DNA of 64,000 nt, from contig BSDZ01000003.1 in the NCBI GenBank assembly GCA_030268105.1, positions 4,402,001-4,466,000 on the forward strand. The letters are read 5' to 3'. Shown here one piece after another: positions 1-11,991 of the stretch; the first letter of the stretch is position 1, and each line of letters opens with the position of its first letter. The translations under genes and the position numbers were made by a program. Source of the DNA: Volvox africanus. Lineage: Eukaryota; Chlorophyta; Chlorophyceae; Chlamydomonadales; Volvocaceae. The notes beneath the pieces were generated by a model, which saw nothing but the letters and a program-made list of their open reading frames with translations, was not told the DNA's origin and searched no databases.

Positions 1-114
1 TACGTACTACATGGAAAATGCGAGCCGCCACCTACACAGGAGGTCGTTGCAAATATTGCTATCCTAGCGGCTTTCTTTGATCTTGAGCTTGTCCCGTAAA
101 CGTTTCCTTTTCAG

Positions 115-894
115 TTCGGCGGTCGCTTCAAATTGGACCACGAGGCGGGGGAGTCGAAACAAGGTTTGCCGGAGAGCCCTGGAACGGTATCGCGCTACGG
201 TAACCCTGGGCCTGGTGCCTATGCCCCTCCGCGCCTAGCTGCGGATTCCGTCGGCAAGCAGACCCTGTCCATCAATCCAACCGCGCCTTTCACTCGAGTG
301 GGTACCGAAAACCGCTTTGGCCACTTCAAGGACAACTTTGCGACGCCATCTCCGGGCGCCTGGAAGTGAGTCATTGTGGCTGTTGGTATTTGCGACTCAT
401 TTGATTCATAAGGTCTCCTGATCTCCTAATAGTTATTCCATTTATTTTGCTGCCGCAGGCCTACCTCTGGATGGCTGGGTGATGCACCTACATACTCCTT
501 CCATGGACAAGGCCGCCGGGCCGACATTTCAAAGGGCCTGCCCGGGAACCATTCTACAGCACTGCAGGACCCCGGCCCAGGCACATACGAGGCTCCATCG
601 GCGCTCTTTAATCAAGCGTCGTCGATGAAGCCGACTGCTGCACGCACCCGAGTGGGCACTGCGGACCGTGAGACGCAGAGGCGCGTGTTCGTGACCAAGG
701 GACATGAACGTGAGTCGATTGGGGCACACTCCCCAAGCCCTGCTGTGTACAGCCCCAACAATGGAGCGAGCTCCAAAGTACGGCAGGCAAGCAGCTGGAA
801 ATTTGGCAGTGGCGACCGATTCTCCGAGGTCAAGTCGCAGAACGGGAGGAACCTCAAAATCCTCACGCCGGGTCCGGGCTCGTACGTCGTGTAA
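115..894 (+). CDS. Sperm-tail PG-rich repeat (SHIPPO/ODF3-like) flagellar protein, 3' part
   Basis: Two exons are visible, 115-365 and 459-894. They are joined by a GTGAGT...CAG intron that preserves frame (exon 1 ends with two bases of a Lys codon). A polypyrimidine tract and CAG end an upstream intron at 114, so the gene begins left of the window. The protein carries repeated Pro-Gly-rich motifs (NPGPGAYAPP, PSPGAW, DPGPGTYEAP, SPSPAVYSP, TPGPGSYVV), each spaced by 30-60 residues, and ends in a TAA at 892-894. This is the pattern of the STPG repeat found in ODF3/SHIPPO-type proteins, known as components of sperm tails and, in algae, of the flagellar axoneme. Role inferred: structural protein at or inside ciliary microtubules. 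Family call is firm; the exact orthologue cannot be named. Confidence 0.85.
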
Positions 895-2771
895 ACATCC
901 CAAGTGTTATCATCCCAATCGATGATCTGCTTTGACGAGCTGGGGTTGGTTGTGGCAGGTGTTTATTACATGTTTGCTCATTCTTTCGAGCTTACAACTG
1001 ATTATGTGGCGCAGACACTGCTCGTTCCTTCAGCTACTGGTTGTTTGATGGTGGTCAGGAGTCCCTTGGGCGGGCACTGCATGTGACATATTTAACGCTA
1101 GGCACCCGTGGCGGTATACGTGCGTATACGCCGTTGCAGTTAAGTTCCTTGGATGCTGGTGTCTGCATAAGCTAAGTGATAAGGTACTTCAAATAGTCCC
1201 CATTATGTAGCAGGTTGGGTGACGTTTGGCCGCGTCTGGTAGTTCCGTACTCGTGGCCGGTCTGCGAATTATATCCGCTCCACCAAAGAACGGCTGGCCC
1301 AGACATTCGCGGCGGAGTTCTTGTGGCCGTCTGAGCGCATGGCGTCCTGGACGTGACGGAACACAGGGAGATACTGTTGGGGTGGGGGGAAGATGTGTCG
1401 CTTGCTGCCCGCGCTGCATGGCGACCGACCATCTGACGCTGTTTGAAATGCGATAATGACTTCATAACGCAGCCCATCGGCCGCGTTCCTATCGGATATG
1501 CACCAAATGCTCACTGTTGACCGACGCTTAACTATGTACCTCTGGGATGGGTTGGATAATTGGGGCTTCCTGGGGGAGTTCATGCAGGGTGTGAGAGTCA
1601 TGCAGGGTTCATCGAATCAGATTTGGAGGTAGAGCTTCATAATATTTACGTGCAGTTTACTGCGCGACGGTGTCAAAGCGCAGGCTGCATCATGTGACGT
1701 CCGAGTGGAGGAGGCTTCATGACGGCATGCAGTTTTATTATTATGAAGCTAAGAACCGATTACGATGGTAGTTTGTATCTGTATATCTCTAGATAGTGCC
1801 AATGTGGTTTCTTGCAGGGGTGGTACCCAAGTGGTGCCTTATCGCTTCACCTTCTACATGGACCAGACATGAGTTCTTAAGTTTTTACGATTGTGCTGTC
1901 CACAGAATATGTTAGCTTCAGCCTTGGGGTAATGATTTACGGACCCAGCCGATATGGGCGCGCCGCCTAACGGGCATAATGCCTCCTTACGGGGTCCAGC
2001 GTGCTCGGATGTGTCGCACTGAGCTCCGGGCAGATTCCGGACTGTCAATGCGGACAGAATTTTGCTAGGACCTGACGAGTTCATACGTGTAAGCACTTTG
2101 CGACGGCCATGCCCCACGGGTTGGCGAGTTTTACTGAAGCTGCACGAGTAGGTACATTCCATCGAGGCTGGCTTAGTGCGAGGCTGTATGGATGCCCCAC
2201 ACAGTTGAAACCTAATTAACCATGCCCGCGGCAACGTCTGTGCACGGCAAACCTTAGTCGGGCCTTCAGGTCCGTAAAGCCGTGGAATTCAATTAATCTT
2301 TGCGTTCACGCATCATTACTATTGGGGATTGAGGCAGAAGCGTGCCGCTTTAAACCCCACCTCGTTATTCAGGTTCAAGTCCGGTATTTGTTGGGATTAA
2401 TTCGTACCGCCTGATTTGCATCTACATTCAACTAACAAAAGCGTTCAGTATGTGCCGCTCATTCATGGATGAGGCGCTTGCACAGTGCCTCCTACATCCT
2501 CCCAGTCCGGGTCGCCGATTCGCAACCCTCGTCCTCCTGGCCTTTGAACAACACTTTCGTTGGACATTGTGATGCGGAGACATGTTTGCTTATATGCCCA
2601 ACCTTAAGCCACGAACGATATGGATTAATAGCCCTCTCGAGCAATATTGCTCAGTGTGCAGCCTTACTTATGGTCGCTAGATGCCCACCAAACCAATTAC
2701 GCATCTTTGGTGCGCTCGTCGCATGTCTCCTGGACGAGGATCCGTATAACCTCCCACTTGATTGCTGCCAA
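895..2771. other. No gene recognised
   Basis: About 1.9 kb between convergent genes. Short open frames occur on both strands but none has family motifs, consistent splice sites or codon bias like the neighbours. It probably holds the two 3' UTRs and spacer DNA. A tRNA-like B box near 2371 was considered and dismissed. Confidence 0.5.
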
Positions 2772-5700
2772 TCACAGCGCATCAAGCTCCGCCTTGATCC
2801 CAACCAGGGTTTCGACAACTGCCGAAATGCTGGGGCGCGCGTCCTTGGAGCCATGAAAGCAGTTCCGCGCTAACCGCACAAAGCGAGGGGGTATCTCGGA
2901 TCCAAAGTCCAGTTCCGCCGTGTTGAGGGATGGGTAGGAGCGCAGCCGCACACCCGAGCGCCACAACGGCCGTGTGCCGTTCTGCAGCTCCCACAACATA
3001 ATCCCCAAAGAGTAAATGCTGCGAGCAAGAAGTGAGTTATGGAGCGTTAGGCCCTTGAGTTCAGTCGGCAGAATGAGCATCATGGTCCCCTCAATTGCGC
3101 AGCAAGTGGTCCTATGCCGAACAGGTGCTATCTGATGTGTGTGCCTAACCCCCAAAGCACCCAGGGAAATCCCCACGGGTCACACCAACGGCTCCCAGCC
3201 AAAGCTGTCCGATTGAACTCACTCAGCGCTCTTGCCGACCTTGCCGGAGAGAACAACTTCCTGCGGTGGAGGATGAGGAGGGAAGGATATGGAACGAAAG
3301 AAATCATAATAACACTCATCAACAGGGTTCCGTCAGCACATGCAAAAGAAAATTCATTACTTGGGAATCCGCGTGCACGGATCGCCAAGATACGCATCGC
3401 AATGCCTGCACCCGAGCACCCGAGCTGCAAGGCCATTGCAGTGCTTGTGGTCAGCATCATAGCTGACGCCAGGAGCACGTTTTGTTGCGCCAACCAGAGA
3501 ATCGCTGGAAATGCAGCCGAGGCATACGGGAGCCTCTCCTTCAACGGCGTCGTACATGCGCCGGCGCCCCGGATCTCACCCTGACGTAACCTTAAGTCCG
3601 GCACCAATTGACTGGTATGCGTGCTGTTACTATGTAGTTTCACTACAAGCAGGTGGCTTTCCTATGTGAATGCCTGATGTGAACTATGCTGTCAATTATA
3701 AATCACCGTGTTTCTGCGTGCATCATCACGCCGCTGTAGGCATGCGCACACCCACACCAACACCCAAAACCCACACCTTCAGCTGCACCCATACCCGCAC
3801 TCATAAACCCACCGGCGCGCAATAGTAGGGGGAGCCCTGGAACAGGTTGGACATGTGCGACGCGCCCTCAGACATGCGCACCGACAAACCGAAGTCCGCC
3901 ACCTTGAGACAGAACTCCAACGGAGTGCCCGGCGCATGCATCAGCAGCACGTTGTTAGGGTTGAGGTCACCTAGAGGCAAGATGGGCGCGCGCCAAACAG
4001 GTAACATCGCGTCCAGGTAATCGTCAAGGTGACGTAAACTGTTCCCTTTAGATGTTGTGGCTTACGGGCAGGCTTCCGACAGGAAAACTAACTAAAGAGA
4101 TCCAGTAAGCTTTTTAACTACTGAACTAGGGCACATGTTATCTCCCGCCATTCACAACATTCTCAGCACATGACGTCCGGCAACAGCCCATAACCTCCAG
4201 TAGCAAGCCAGTCGAACAGGAGAGCCGTGAAGCCATAATCGGGGTTTTGCGGCCCTCTCGCTTTCGACCCAGAAACCCTCCTGACCTGACTGAAAAATTA
4301 ACGTATTTTGGACTCAGTTTGCGTGTCTGACGAACCGGATCGTTCGATTACGTTCGCCAAGGCTTGGGAATTCCTGTCCAATTCATGTTCCCGCGTATGC
4401 AAGGCCGCTATCTTTCAACTCACCGTGTACAATATTTTTATCGTGTATGTGCTGCAGTCCCCGAGCGATCATAAGCGCCGCCTCCACGTAACGACGAGCG
4501 GCCTGGAGGCTGGTGGTGGGCCGCCCTGGCACGTCGCTGGGAATTACATCCAATGACGGCCGCTGCTGCTGTGACTGCTGCTTTTGCACAACCGGTTGCG
4601 GCGATGTGGACGGCCCTGTCTGCCCCAATGTGCCGACACCAGGTCCCGAGCGCGACATCACAGCCGCTGCCGGCGCCATCTCGGCCTCTTTCCCGGTTGA
4701 GGACCGGCTGCCGCCGTTACCGTTCGGGCCGCCGCTGCTACCGCTGCTACCGCGGCTACAACTGGCGGTTGCCGCCGCCGTGGTCGCATCGACCCGGGTC
4801 GCACTGCTAGTGCTGCCTTCGCCAGACGGGGAGTCTTTGCGCATAATCCCCACGGGGTTTGGCAGCTTGATTTTTGTGCGCACGCTGGATGGCTTTGGCG
4901 GTGTCAGGAAGAAGCCGCAATCTATTAGGCGACGCAGTGGCCTGTGCCGAGTGCGGGACAATCAGGTTAGCCGCTCAATGAGACCTGGCCATAGCGTACC
5001 GCATGGACTAGCAGACGGTCTGACGGGATTGGAGGCGACGCTGCACGATACATGCAGATCATTACGCTTTCACACTTGAGGTTTCCAACACAGTCCGCCC
5101 AGCATGGCGATGTCAAATGTATCCCCGTCCTCTAGGCAGGGGAAAGGGAACGGGGCGGCAATCCCGGGTACGCACCTGAAACGCTGACATGCCCCAAAGT
5201 CACCTAAATGGCCGCCTTCCCGCAAACCCCTCAGGTCGACAACGAACGCAGAAACACGCTCTCGGGACGAATGTGCCCCCCCCTGGTCTGAGTTGGACAC
5301 GGTATAATCAACATGACAGTATGACACCTTAATCATCGGGAGATACTCTGGAGTGCAATGGAATGAACCAGACTCCCCAAGCGCGTCCTCCGCCGCACAG
5401 CATAGGAGCCTGGACACCTTTCCCTCTTTAGAGTGCACCGCAGCCGACTAACCAAACGATCGATACCGTATAACGACTGAACCTAGCATCAAAAACATAC
5501 ACTCACCCCGCGTCGCAGTATTCCTGGATGATAAGTAGCCGCCACCCTCCACCTTGCCGCGCTAGCTCCTGAGATATGGACGCCAGCTCGTGCTCCACCT
5601 CTCGAAGCTCGTACGAGTAGGTCGTGCTGTGGACACGACGCGAGTCACACAAGCGCAGCCTTAGCAGTGCTATTAACGGGCATGCCCTTATCAAGGGCTG

Positions 5701-8700
5701 ATGCGGTTTCCCCCAGCTCTCTGCGCTGTTTCATCACCGAAGTGTCAACTCTCAACTCTCAATTTAAAAACGCAGAAGGTAAGCCGCGCACAATGTCGCA
5801 AGCATGTGATATACGGGGTGTGTGATATGGGATATGGGATGAGGGGGACGTAGGATGCCGGATGTCGGATGGGTGGTATTCATCAATTGGGAGTGCCTCC
5901 ACTGGGGTGAGGTGGATCCCAACAAGGGAACTCAGACCCGCCCAGTCTCCCCCCTCTCCCTTCCGGATATCACGGCGCGTATTATCTCTTAATGCAATGC
6001 CAACACGCTCCCATGAAAACCCGCCAGAGCTCTAACGTACACAATGTTCGTGTGCGCCAGGTTGGCGCTGATGGCGGCCTCCATCAGGACCCGGCTCTGC
6101 TGGCGAGCGCTGCTGTCATTGCTGAACACCATGGACTTGACCGCCACCTGCGATTTCCACCATGACATAAATGCCAACCAAGACAAAAAGGATGCGTTCA
6201 CATATTCATGATGCATGTTATGCATGTACATATCAATGGTTTGCTTTTCCTGTACTCTACCGCACGAGTCAGTACATGAATGGGACGGAAGCGTGTGGTA
6301 CGGACGTATGGACCAAGGCAGGGAAGGTTTTGGTGTCCTCCCCCGGGTTGTAAACCAACGCTTTGGCTGCTAAGCTCCCATCCAGTCTAACCCGAACAGC
6401 ATTCACAACGATGCAGGAGTCCCCAGCTGAGGCCTAATGCTCCGATTCACACACTTACAGGCAGTCCGCGCCACGTGCCCCGATATACCGTCCCGTGGGC
6501 TCCCCTCCCCAACAGGCCGTGCACCTCCAGCTGCCGGTCATTTAAGTCCCGACCTAACGTCTGAATCGTCAAATGCATTTGCTCCAGCGCAGATGCACCA
6601 CCCGTCGCCAGCACGCTCTTTGATTGGTTTGTAATAGAGCTGGGCACTGAACTAGATTCGGCAATGCTCATCACGCGCTGCACATGACGACATGCGGGTC
6701 CATGCTGACCCAGCACTGTGTTGCTAGGCGGCCGCTCGAAGGAGTCAGTCGTTTGGTTGCTGCCGTCGCCCTCGGCGGCGCGGGCGCCCGCGACGAGAAC
6801 CCCGTTTCCTACAGTCAGGGACGGCACGACAGGGAGCTGAAGGCCACCGCTGGCTCCGCTGCCGGCTGCAGTCCCTGGGATGCAGCCGCTGCCGCCCTGG
6901 CCGGCGCCACTGGCACTGCTACCGCCAACGCCGGAGGGCAGCACGGCGCCACTGCTGGCATCTTGACTGGTGACACCGGTAATGGACGCGCTGCGCCCCG
7001 TAGCGCCGATACCACCAGACGCGGAGGCAGATGTGGTTCCGGAGCCCGTAGCCTTCAGCCGCGCCACCTCCAAGTCGCTGCGCCTCGCGTCAGGCTGCAA
7101 TACCTGACTACTGTTTGTTAGCTCATGGCTAGAGTGAACCAAGTCCAAGCTACCGCCTCCTCCTCCGACGTTGCCGGGAGCACCATGACAGAGCCCCACA
7201 CCACCAATGCGGAGGTACTTCTCATACGCGCCCTGGCTGCGGGCCGCACGGCGCCGACGCACGATAAGCAGCAAACCTGCCGCCGCCGCCAGCGCCACTG
7301 CGCCTCCTACCACACAACCGACGATAACGCCGACTTTCCAGCGCTCCAAAACGCTACCTTCGTCACCCGGGCTGGGCGCTACAATATTTGGTATGCCGCC
7401 CTCCCCGTCATCTACCACTGGCGTCCGGAACGTGATACCAGTGAACGAGTATCGCTGCGTGGCTCCGGAGGCAAGCCGAAGATACGACGAATGGTACGAT
7501 GCAACAGTCGACGCTGTAAAGAAGGCCCGGACGGCCGCCGTGAGCGACTCGTCGAATGCCTGCGCCTGCACTTTCATGCCGGGCGGCAACAAAGATGCTT
7601 GCAGCACCTGTAGCTCCACAGCGCTGACCAGCACCGTGCAATTTTCAAGGGTGACCCCAGAAGCGCCGTCCACCAGAGACAGCCCCCAGAGCGGGCTCAC
7701 AAGGACCTCAAGTGGCGCCTGCGGGTCGTAGTCAGCTGACCGGGAGGGCATGCCCCCCAGAATTAGCGACTGCAGCAGCAAAGTGGAGCCCGCTGCCACC
7801 CCAAGCACATTTTGCTGTCGCCCAAAGTCCAGACGCACGGCTCGCAGGCCTCCGCCGACCCCCACCACCATTCTACCGGGAAGTTGGATGGGAACGGTGG
7901 CGCCGGCATCAGTTGCGGAGCGATTGCCATCGACGAGGGAGAAGTTCGCGACAAGCAGCAGCCACCGGCGGCCCTCGTTGTCGGGCTGCGTGATATTCGG
8001 TGACAGGGCAATCTGCGCGGCCGGTTTGTTGAGTTATAAGGAACTGCGTACAAAAGATGGTGTGGACAAGCACGGAAAGGTGGCCACGTAATGCTGTTTG
8101 TACTTAGAACCAATCGCGCCCCATATCATCTGCAAACCGTACGAGCACCTAGCAGCTCGCAAACATTAACAGGCAGAAACCTGGACGGCAGACAGGCGGG
8201 TGGCTCAATAGTCATTTCTGAAGCCGCTCCGCCGCTACATCTTACAGGCAGCTTACGCACCAGCATGTCCGAAACATTCACAACTTGTCGAATTGCGGAG
8301 AGGGGCACGTCCTCTGCCAAGATTTGCTGCAGACCGGTATCGAAAGGCAGCAGCGAGTAGGTGCCGCCCGCGGAATCCGTCAGGAGGACGTTCTTGTATA
8401 TCGCCGTGTAGGTCACGGCAGAATCGTAGTACACACCGCTGTCGTTCACTGTGTTGACCTGCAACCAAATTATCATGCGGAAACCTCCACATCCTCGTCC
8501 ACCGAAGTCATGACAATATTGGTGTGCGGCACGCCACGGCTTTTGCGGAACAGAAAGAGCAGGGTGCAGCACTCGACCTAGCCCTTCCGGCTGCCTGAAC
8601 CTCATCAGAAAACGGACCACATAATTTATTTGGCCGTGACCCGGCCGTATTTTGCCACGACCCGGCCGTTCTCACCGTTAGCTGCGTCAAATTCATCCAG

Positions 8701-11336
8701 GACACTTTATCCTGCATGAACAAACAGAGGCAGCCCAGGGAAATGGGCGACAAGCCTGTCAACAACTGATAAGACACGAGTTCAAGTGTGTTGCGCAGGC
8801 CTCACTTTTGCCAAGGCAATTGCTCTCACAACCTAAGGAACCCCGTTCGCCATCAATCCCCATGCATCTGCAATACCCCGGAAGTGAAGATGCGAAGATG
8901 CGAAGCACACGCTAAACACTCGTGCTGGCGACCTTATGCATGATCTATCTAACTACCGTACCTTGTCCTCGGGCACTGGTGAGATAAGAAACTTCAGCCA
9001 GTATCTGCAGCCAGAAGGATCCGCCGGGAAAGAAATATCCAAATCCTCAACCCTTATTAAAGCTCTGCCATCTCGTCGGAAACGCAATGCATGCAACTAA
9101 TCTGTCTTCCAACTCGACGTGGAATAGCAGGCCTCAAATTTGAAGCAAAAGGACGAGCTTTGTTCGATGTACACGCTCAAACAGCGCACCTGAGACCCAT
9201 TCCGTGGTTGCATCCGGCTGGCACGGCCCACCGGGTGATATGAACAATCGGGCCCTATCGCACCGCCTTGGCCATGCATACTTCCTTCCACATCCTCTCA
9301 TGTGTCAGGCCACTAGCAACTGCCCATCGGGTAGATTTTACTTACTTCATGTATTGGAGCTCTTCTGGGGACACCACTAGGGTTGAATCGATGATTCGCA
9401 GCTGCCTATCAGTCCTGCAAACGCGCAAAGTAGCTTTTGTAGCATCTGCCATGCTGGTGACACCTGATGCCTGAATGGAATCATAGACACCGATAAGAAG
9501 CTCAACGGCAGGCGCACCATCGTGTGAAGGCCGCCACAGGCACGATTTTGGGCCATGCTGATGGACTCCGCCATTACATTTCCAACAGGCAGTTTCAACC
9601 AATTTCAATCAATCACCACATCATGGGAAAACCATACACCGCGGTGATGCTTCCCCCATGGAGACGAGGCCCCGTATGTCTTTTGAAAGTCAAGTCCATG
9701 GAGGTCAACATCACGAAACCACAACCTCAAGGAACGGGTATAACCCAGGTCCTCAATGCATGTGGGTTACGCTGTTCGTGAAACCCACCTCCGAAACGCC
9801 CAGAGGCGGTGCGCCATCAGTGCAAATAAGGAGGCGGGGAAGCAGGGACTGATGTATGTGGGCGCCAGGTTCACGCAAGTGATGTTGATGAGGCTGACGG
9901 TGATCGTGGGCAGCACTTCCCACAGTGACACTAGCAGCCGGAAGTCCAGGACCGGGCGGTATAACCTCGAAGAACTCACCAGCTGTACGTTATTCGACAC
10001 CCTTACGGGTACTTTGGGCCAGAAGCTGGATGCCGGAAACGCCGGATGACAGCAACGGAATAGAGGAGGTAAGGGAAAACAGAGGTCGGGAAACGTATCA
10101 AGGTAAATCTCCTGATTGGATATACTCGAATATCCAGACGCCCTACCCTGGCCCTACGGACATTTTCACCTTCATGCCGTGAACCACAGCTTGCATCACA
10201 CATAAGTAGCAACGCCTAAATATGCGCACTGTGGTTAGTGCTTTAATGCCCATTGCCTCTCGGCCCTTGGATGGTGAAGGTGAAAAGGTGGCGCCGTGCT
10301 GGTGAAAAGTCACCTGGTGCTGATGGATATATTTGCCGCAATGACGACTGTGACATTGGCGGACACAATGTCCGAATAGGAAACAAATGCGTCCAGCAGC
10401 TGCCCCTCGTCCTGCACAGCAGTTAGCCAGCAGGGTGGCTGCGGCGCAGCTTCCGAGTTGTCACAGGTAAGCGTCACATTTCGCAGAGTCGTGAAGCCGT
10501 CCCGCCACGCCGTGAAGTGCACAGTACCTTGCAATAGCTGCGGGATCGTGCGGACGTTTTTGAAGTTCGTTACAGTTGACCAAGTAATGGGCAAACGTAC
10601 CCACGGCCTATACAACAGCTCGTGACCTCTTATAGCGAGTGTGGAGCGTTCCCCTACGAGCTTGAACTTATTACAGCGCTGCAAAAAAGGCCTATGGATT
10701 TGGCATTTACTTTTTTCCAGAGCCCGAAGCCTTCCAACGAAAGCCGTCCGTGTACAGCCCTGTGCTGTGCTGCTGGTGGACCTACCGTAATACTACCGGC
10801 TACACTATACGACGAGCAGAAGTACGTCTGGTACTCCAACACGCTGCTGCAGTTGGTACGTAAAAGCACTTGTTCCATTTTTAAGCCCGTGGCATTGCTG
10901 AAATCGAGCGCCATGGGTTGCAAGAAGACGTTTGACCCCGTGGGTCGGGAAACCGAGACGTTAAGCGCAACGATGCACGACAGCGTAACATTTACACCTG
11001 CACTCATGGATTGAGTGATAATTGCTGTTCAGCACGCCTGTGGAGTGCACAGGCGCTGGGTGTGGGCTCAAACCCGACCCCACCTGACGCGGCCTTTATC
11101 GACCCCAATGGAACGCCAAAATCCCAAGAGCTTAAGATAGAAGAAGCTAGCGTTCCCTCCGCCAACTGCTGCGGAGATAACGATGAAAGGCTTTCGATGG
11201 AACCTGGCGGTCCCACGGAGCAGTACCCGTTTGCCGGTGAAGGCTGCTGCTCTTGATGGCTACTGCACACGAAACTGATCAAGCATGCATATATCAGGAG
11301 CTGCGTGCTCGGGCAAATCAGGCAATACCACGACAT
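2772..11336 (-). CDS. Transmembrane receptor-like protein kinase (TKL type, volvocine family)
   Basis: Exons placed with matching phases: 11084-11336, 10786-10997, 10314-10678, 10007-10025, 9789-9982, 9346-9414, then an unresolved stretch, then 8171-8458, 6459-8012, 6041-6147, 5507-5626, 5176-5229, 4424-4941, 3813-3970, 3223-3260 and 2772-3018. The protein starts with a hydrophobic signal-like segment, followed by a long region of beta-rich, N-glycosylation-site-rich sequence. One transmembrane helix (VGVIVGCVVGGAVALAAAAG) precedes a basic RRRRAA stop-transfer. The kinase domain has a glycine loop (LLGRGAHGTVYRG), VAVK lysine, catalytic loop HGDLNPNNVLL (HRD changed to HGD), DFGLS, and GSPYYCAPE, then the helix-F/G region IYSLGIMLWEL. 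A Ser/Gly/Gln-rich insert of over 100 residues splits the lobe before the MIARGLQHIHD helix. All catalytic residues are present, so an active kinase at the cell surface is inferred. The ligand is unknown. The 8459-9345 part is uncertain. Confidence 0.8.
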
Positions 11337-11991
11337 TGCAGCCGGCTTCCAAAGCTGCCATACATACTCCCACTATGTACAGCGTACTGTATATATTAAG
11401 TTCATATGCATTTAGGTCATTTGTTTGTAATGCTGCATCTGCTTTGTCATCGCCAAATAAAATACATCTAGCCCTTTCGAAACCTATCTGCACAGTGCTC
11501 CAGGACAGCCATAAGGCAGTGAGTGAACATAATAGATGAACGCAGGTGTGCCAGAAGGTTGTCGGATTGCTGTTGCAGCCCGACATACGGCACGTTCTGC
11601 CGCCCAAAAGTAACCACCACGATCAATATCGTTAGTTGTTGCTCACGGACGAATAGCCATTACCATTTCTGTTGCAGATATGCTGCGCTAAAAGCCTGGA
11701 ACGAAGAACCTAGACCGAAAGAACCGAACAAAGAAACCAGCAACACCGCGGGTGACGTAACTGAGGATGTGAGGGCGGGCGCGTGCTGAACCACAAAAAC
11801 AAGATTAAAAAGAATGTAATAGCATGCGATTAAATACAGCCCTGAGGACAGGGGCTGACGCGAGACATCTGTATAACTGCCTCGCCCAGGGCCCTACGCC
11901 CAACCAACACGGCTTCCTAACATTAGTTGCTGCTCACGGACGAATAGCCAAGGAAAAAAACCTGGCCTCTCAGCGGTTGAAGTACTGCACA
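11337..11991. repeat. Spacer with a 29-bp direct repeat next to the DIRS-like remnant
   Basis: No gene is recognised. Positions 11631-11659 and 11922-11950 carry the same 29 bases apart from two mismatches (shared core TTGCTCACGGACGAATAGCCA with one mismatch at its start). They lie just beyond the recombinase end of the minus-strand DIRS-like element. Short internal or terminal repeats are a hallmark of tyrosine-recombinase retrotransposons, so these may be its split direct repeats; that is inference. Confidence 0.5.

Noticed and set aside
2340..2400. GGTTCAAGTCC at ~2371 resembling a tRNA B box
   Set aside because: No matching A box, acceptor stem or anticodon arm could be folded around it on either strand.
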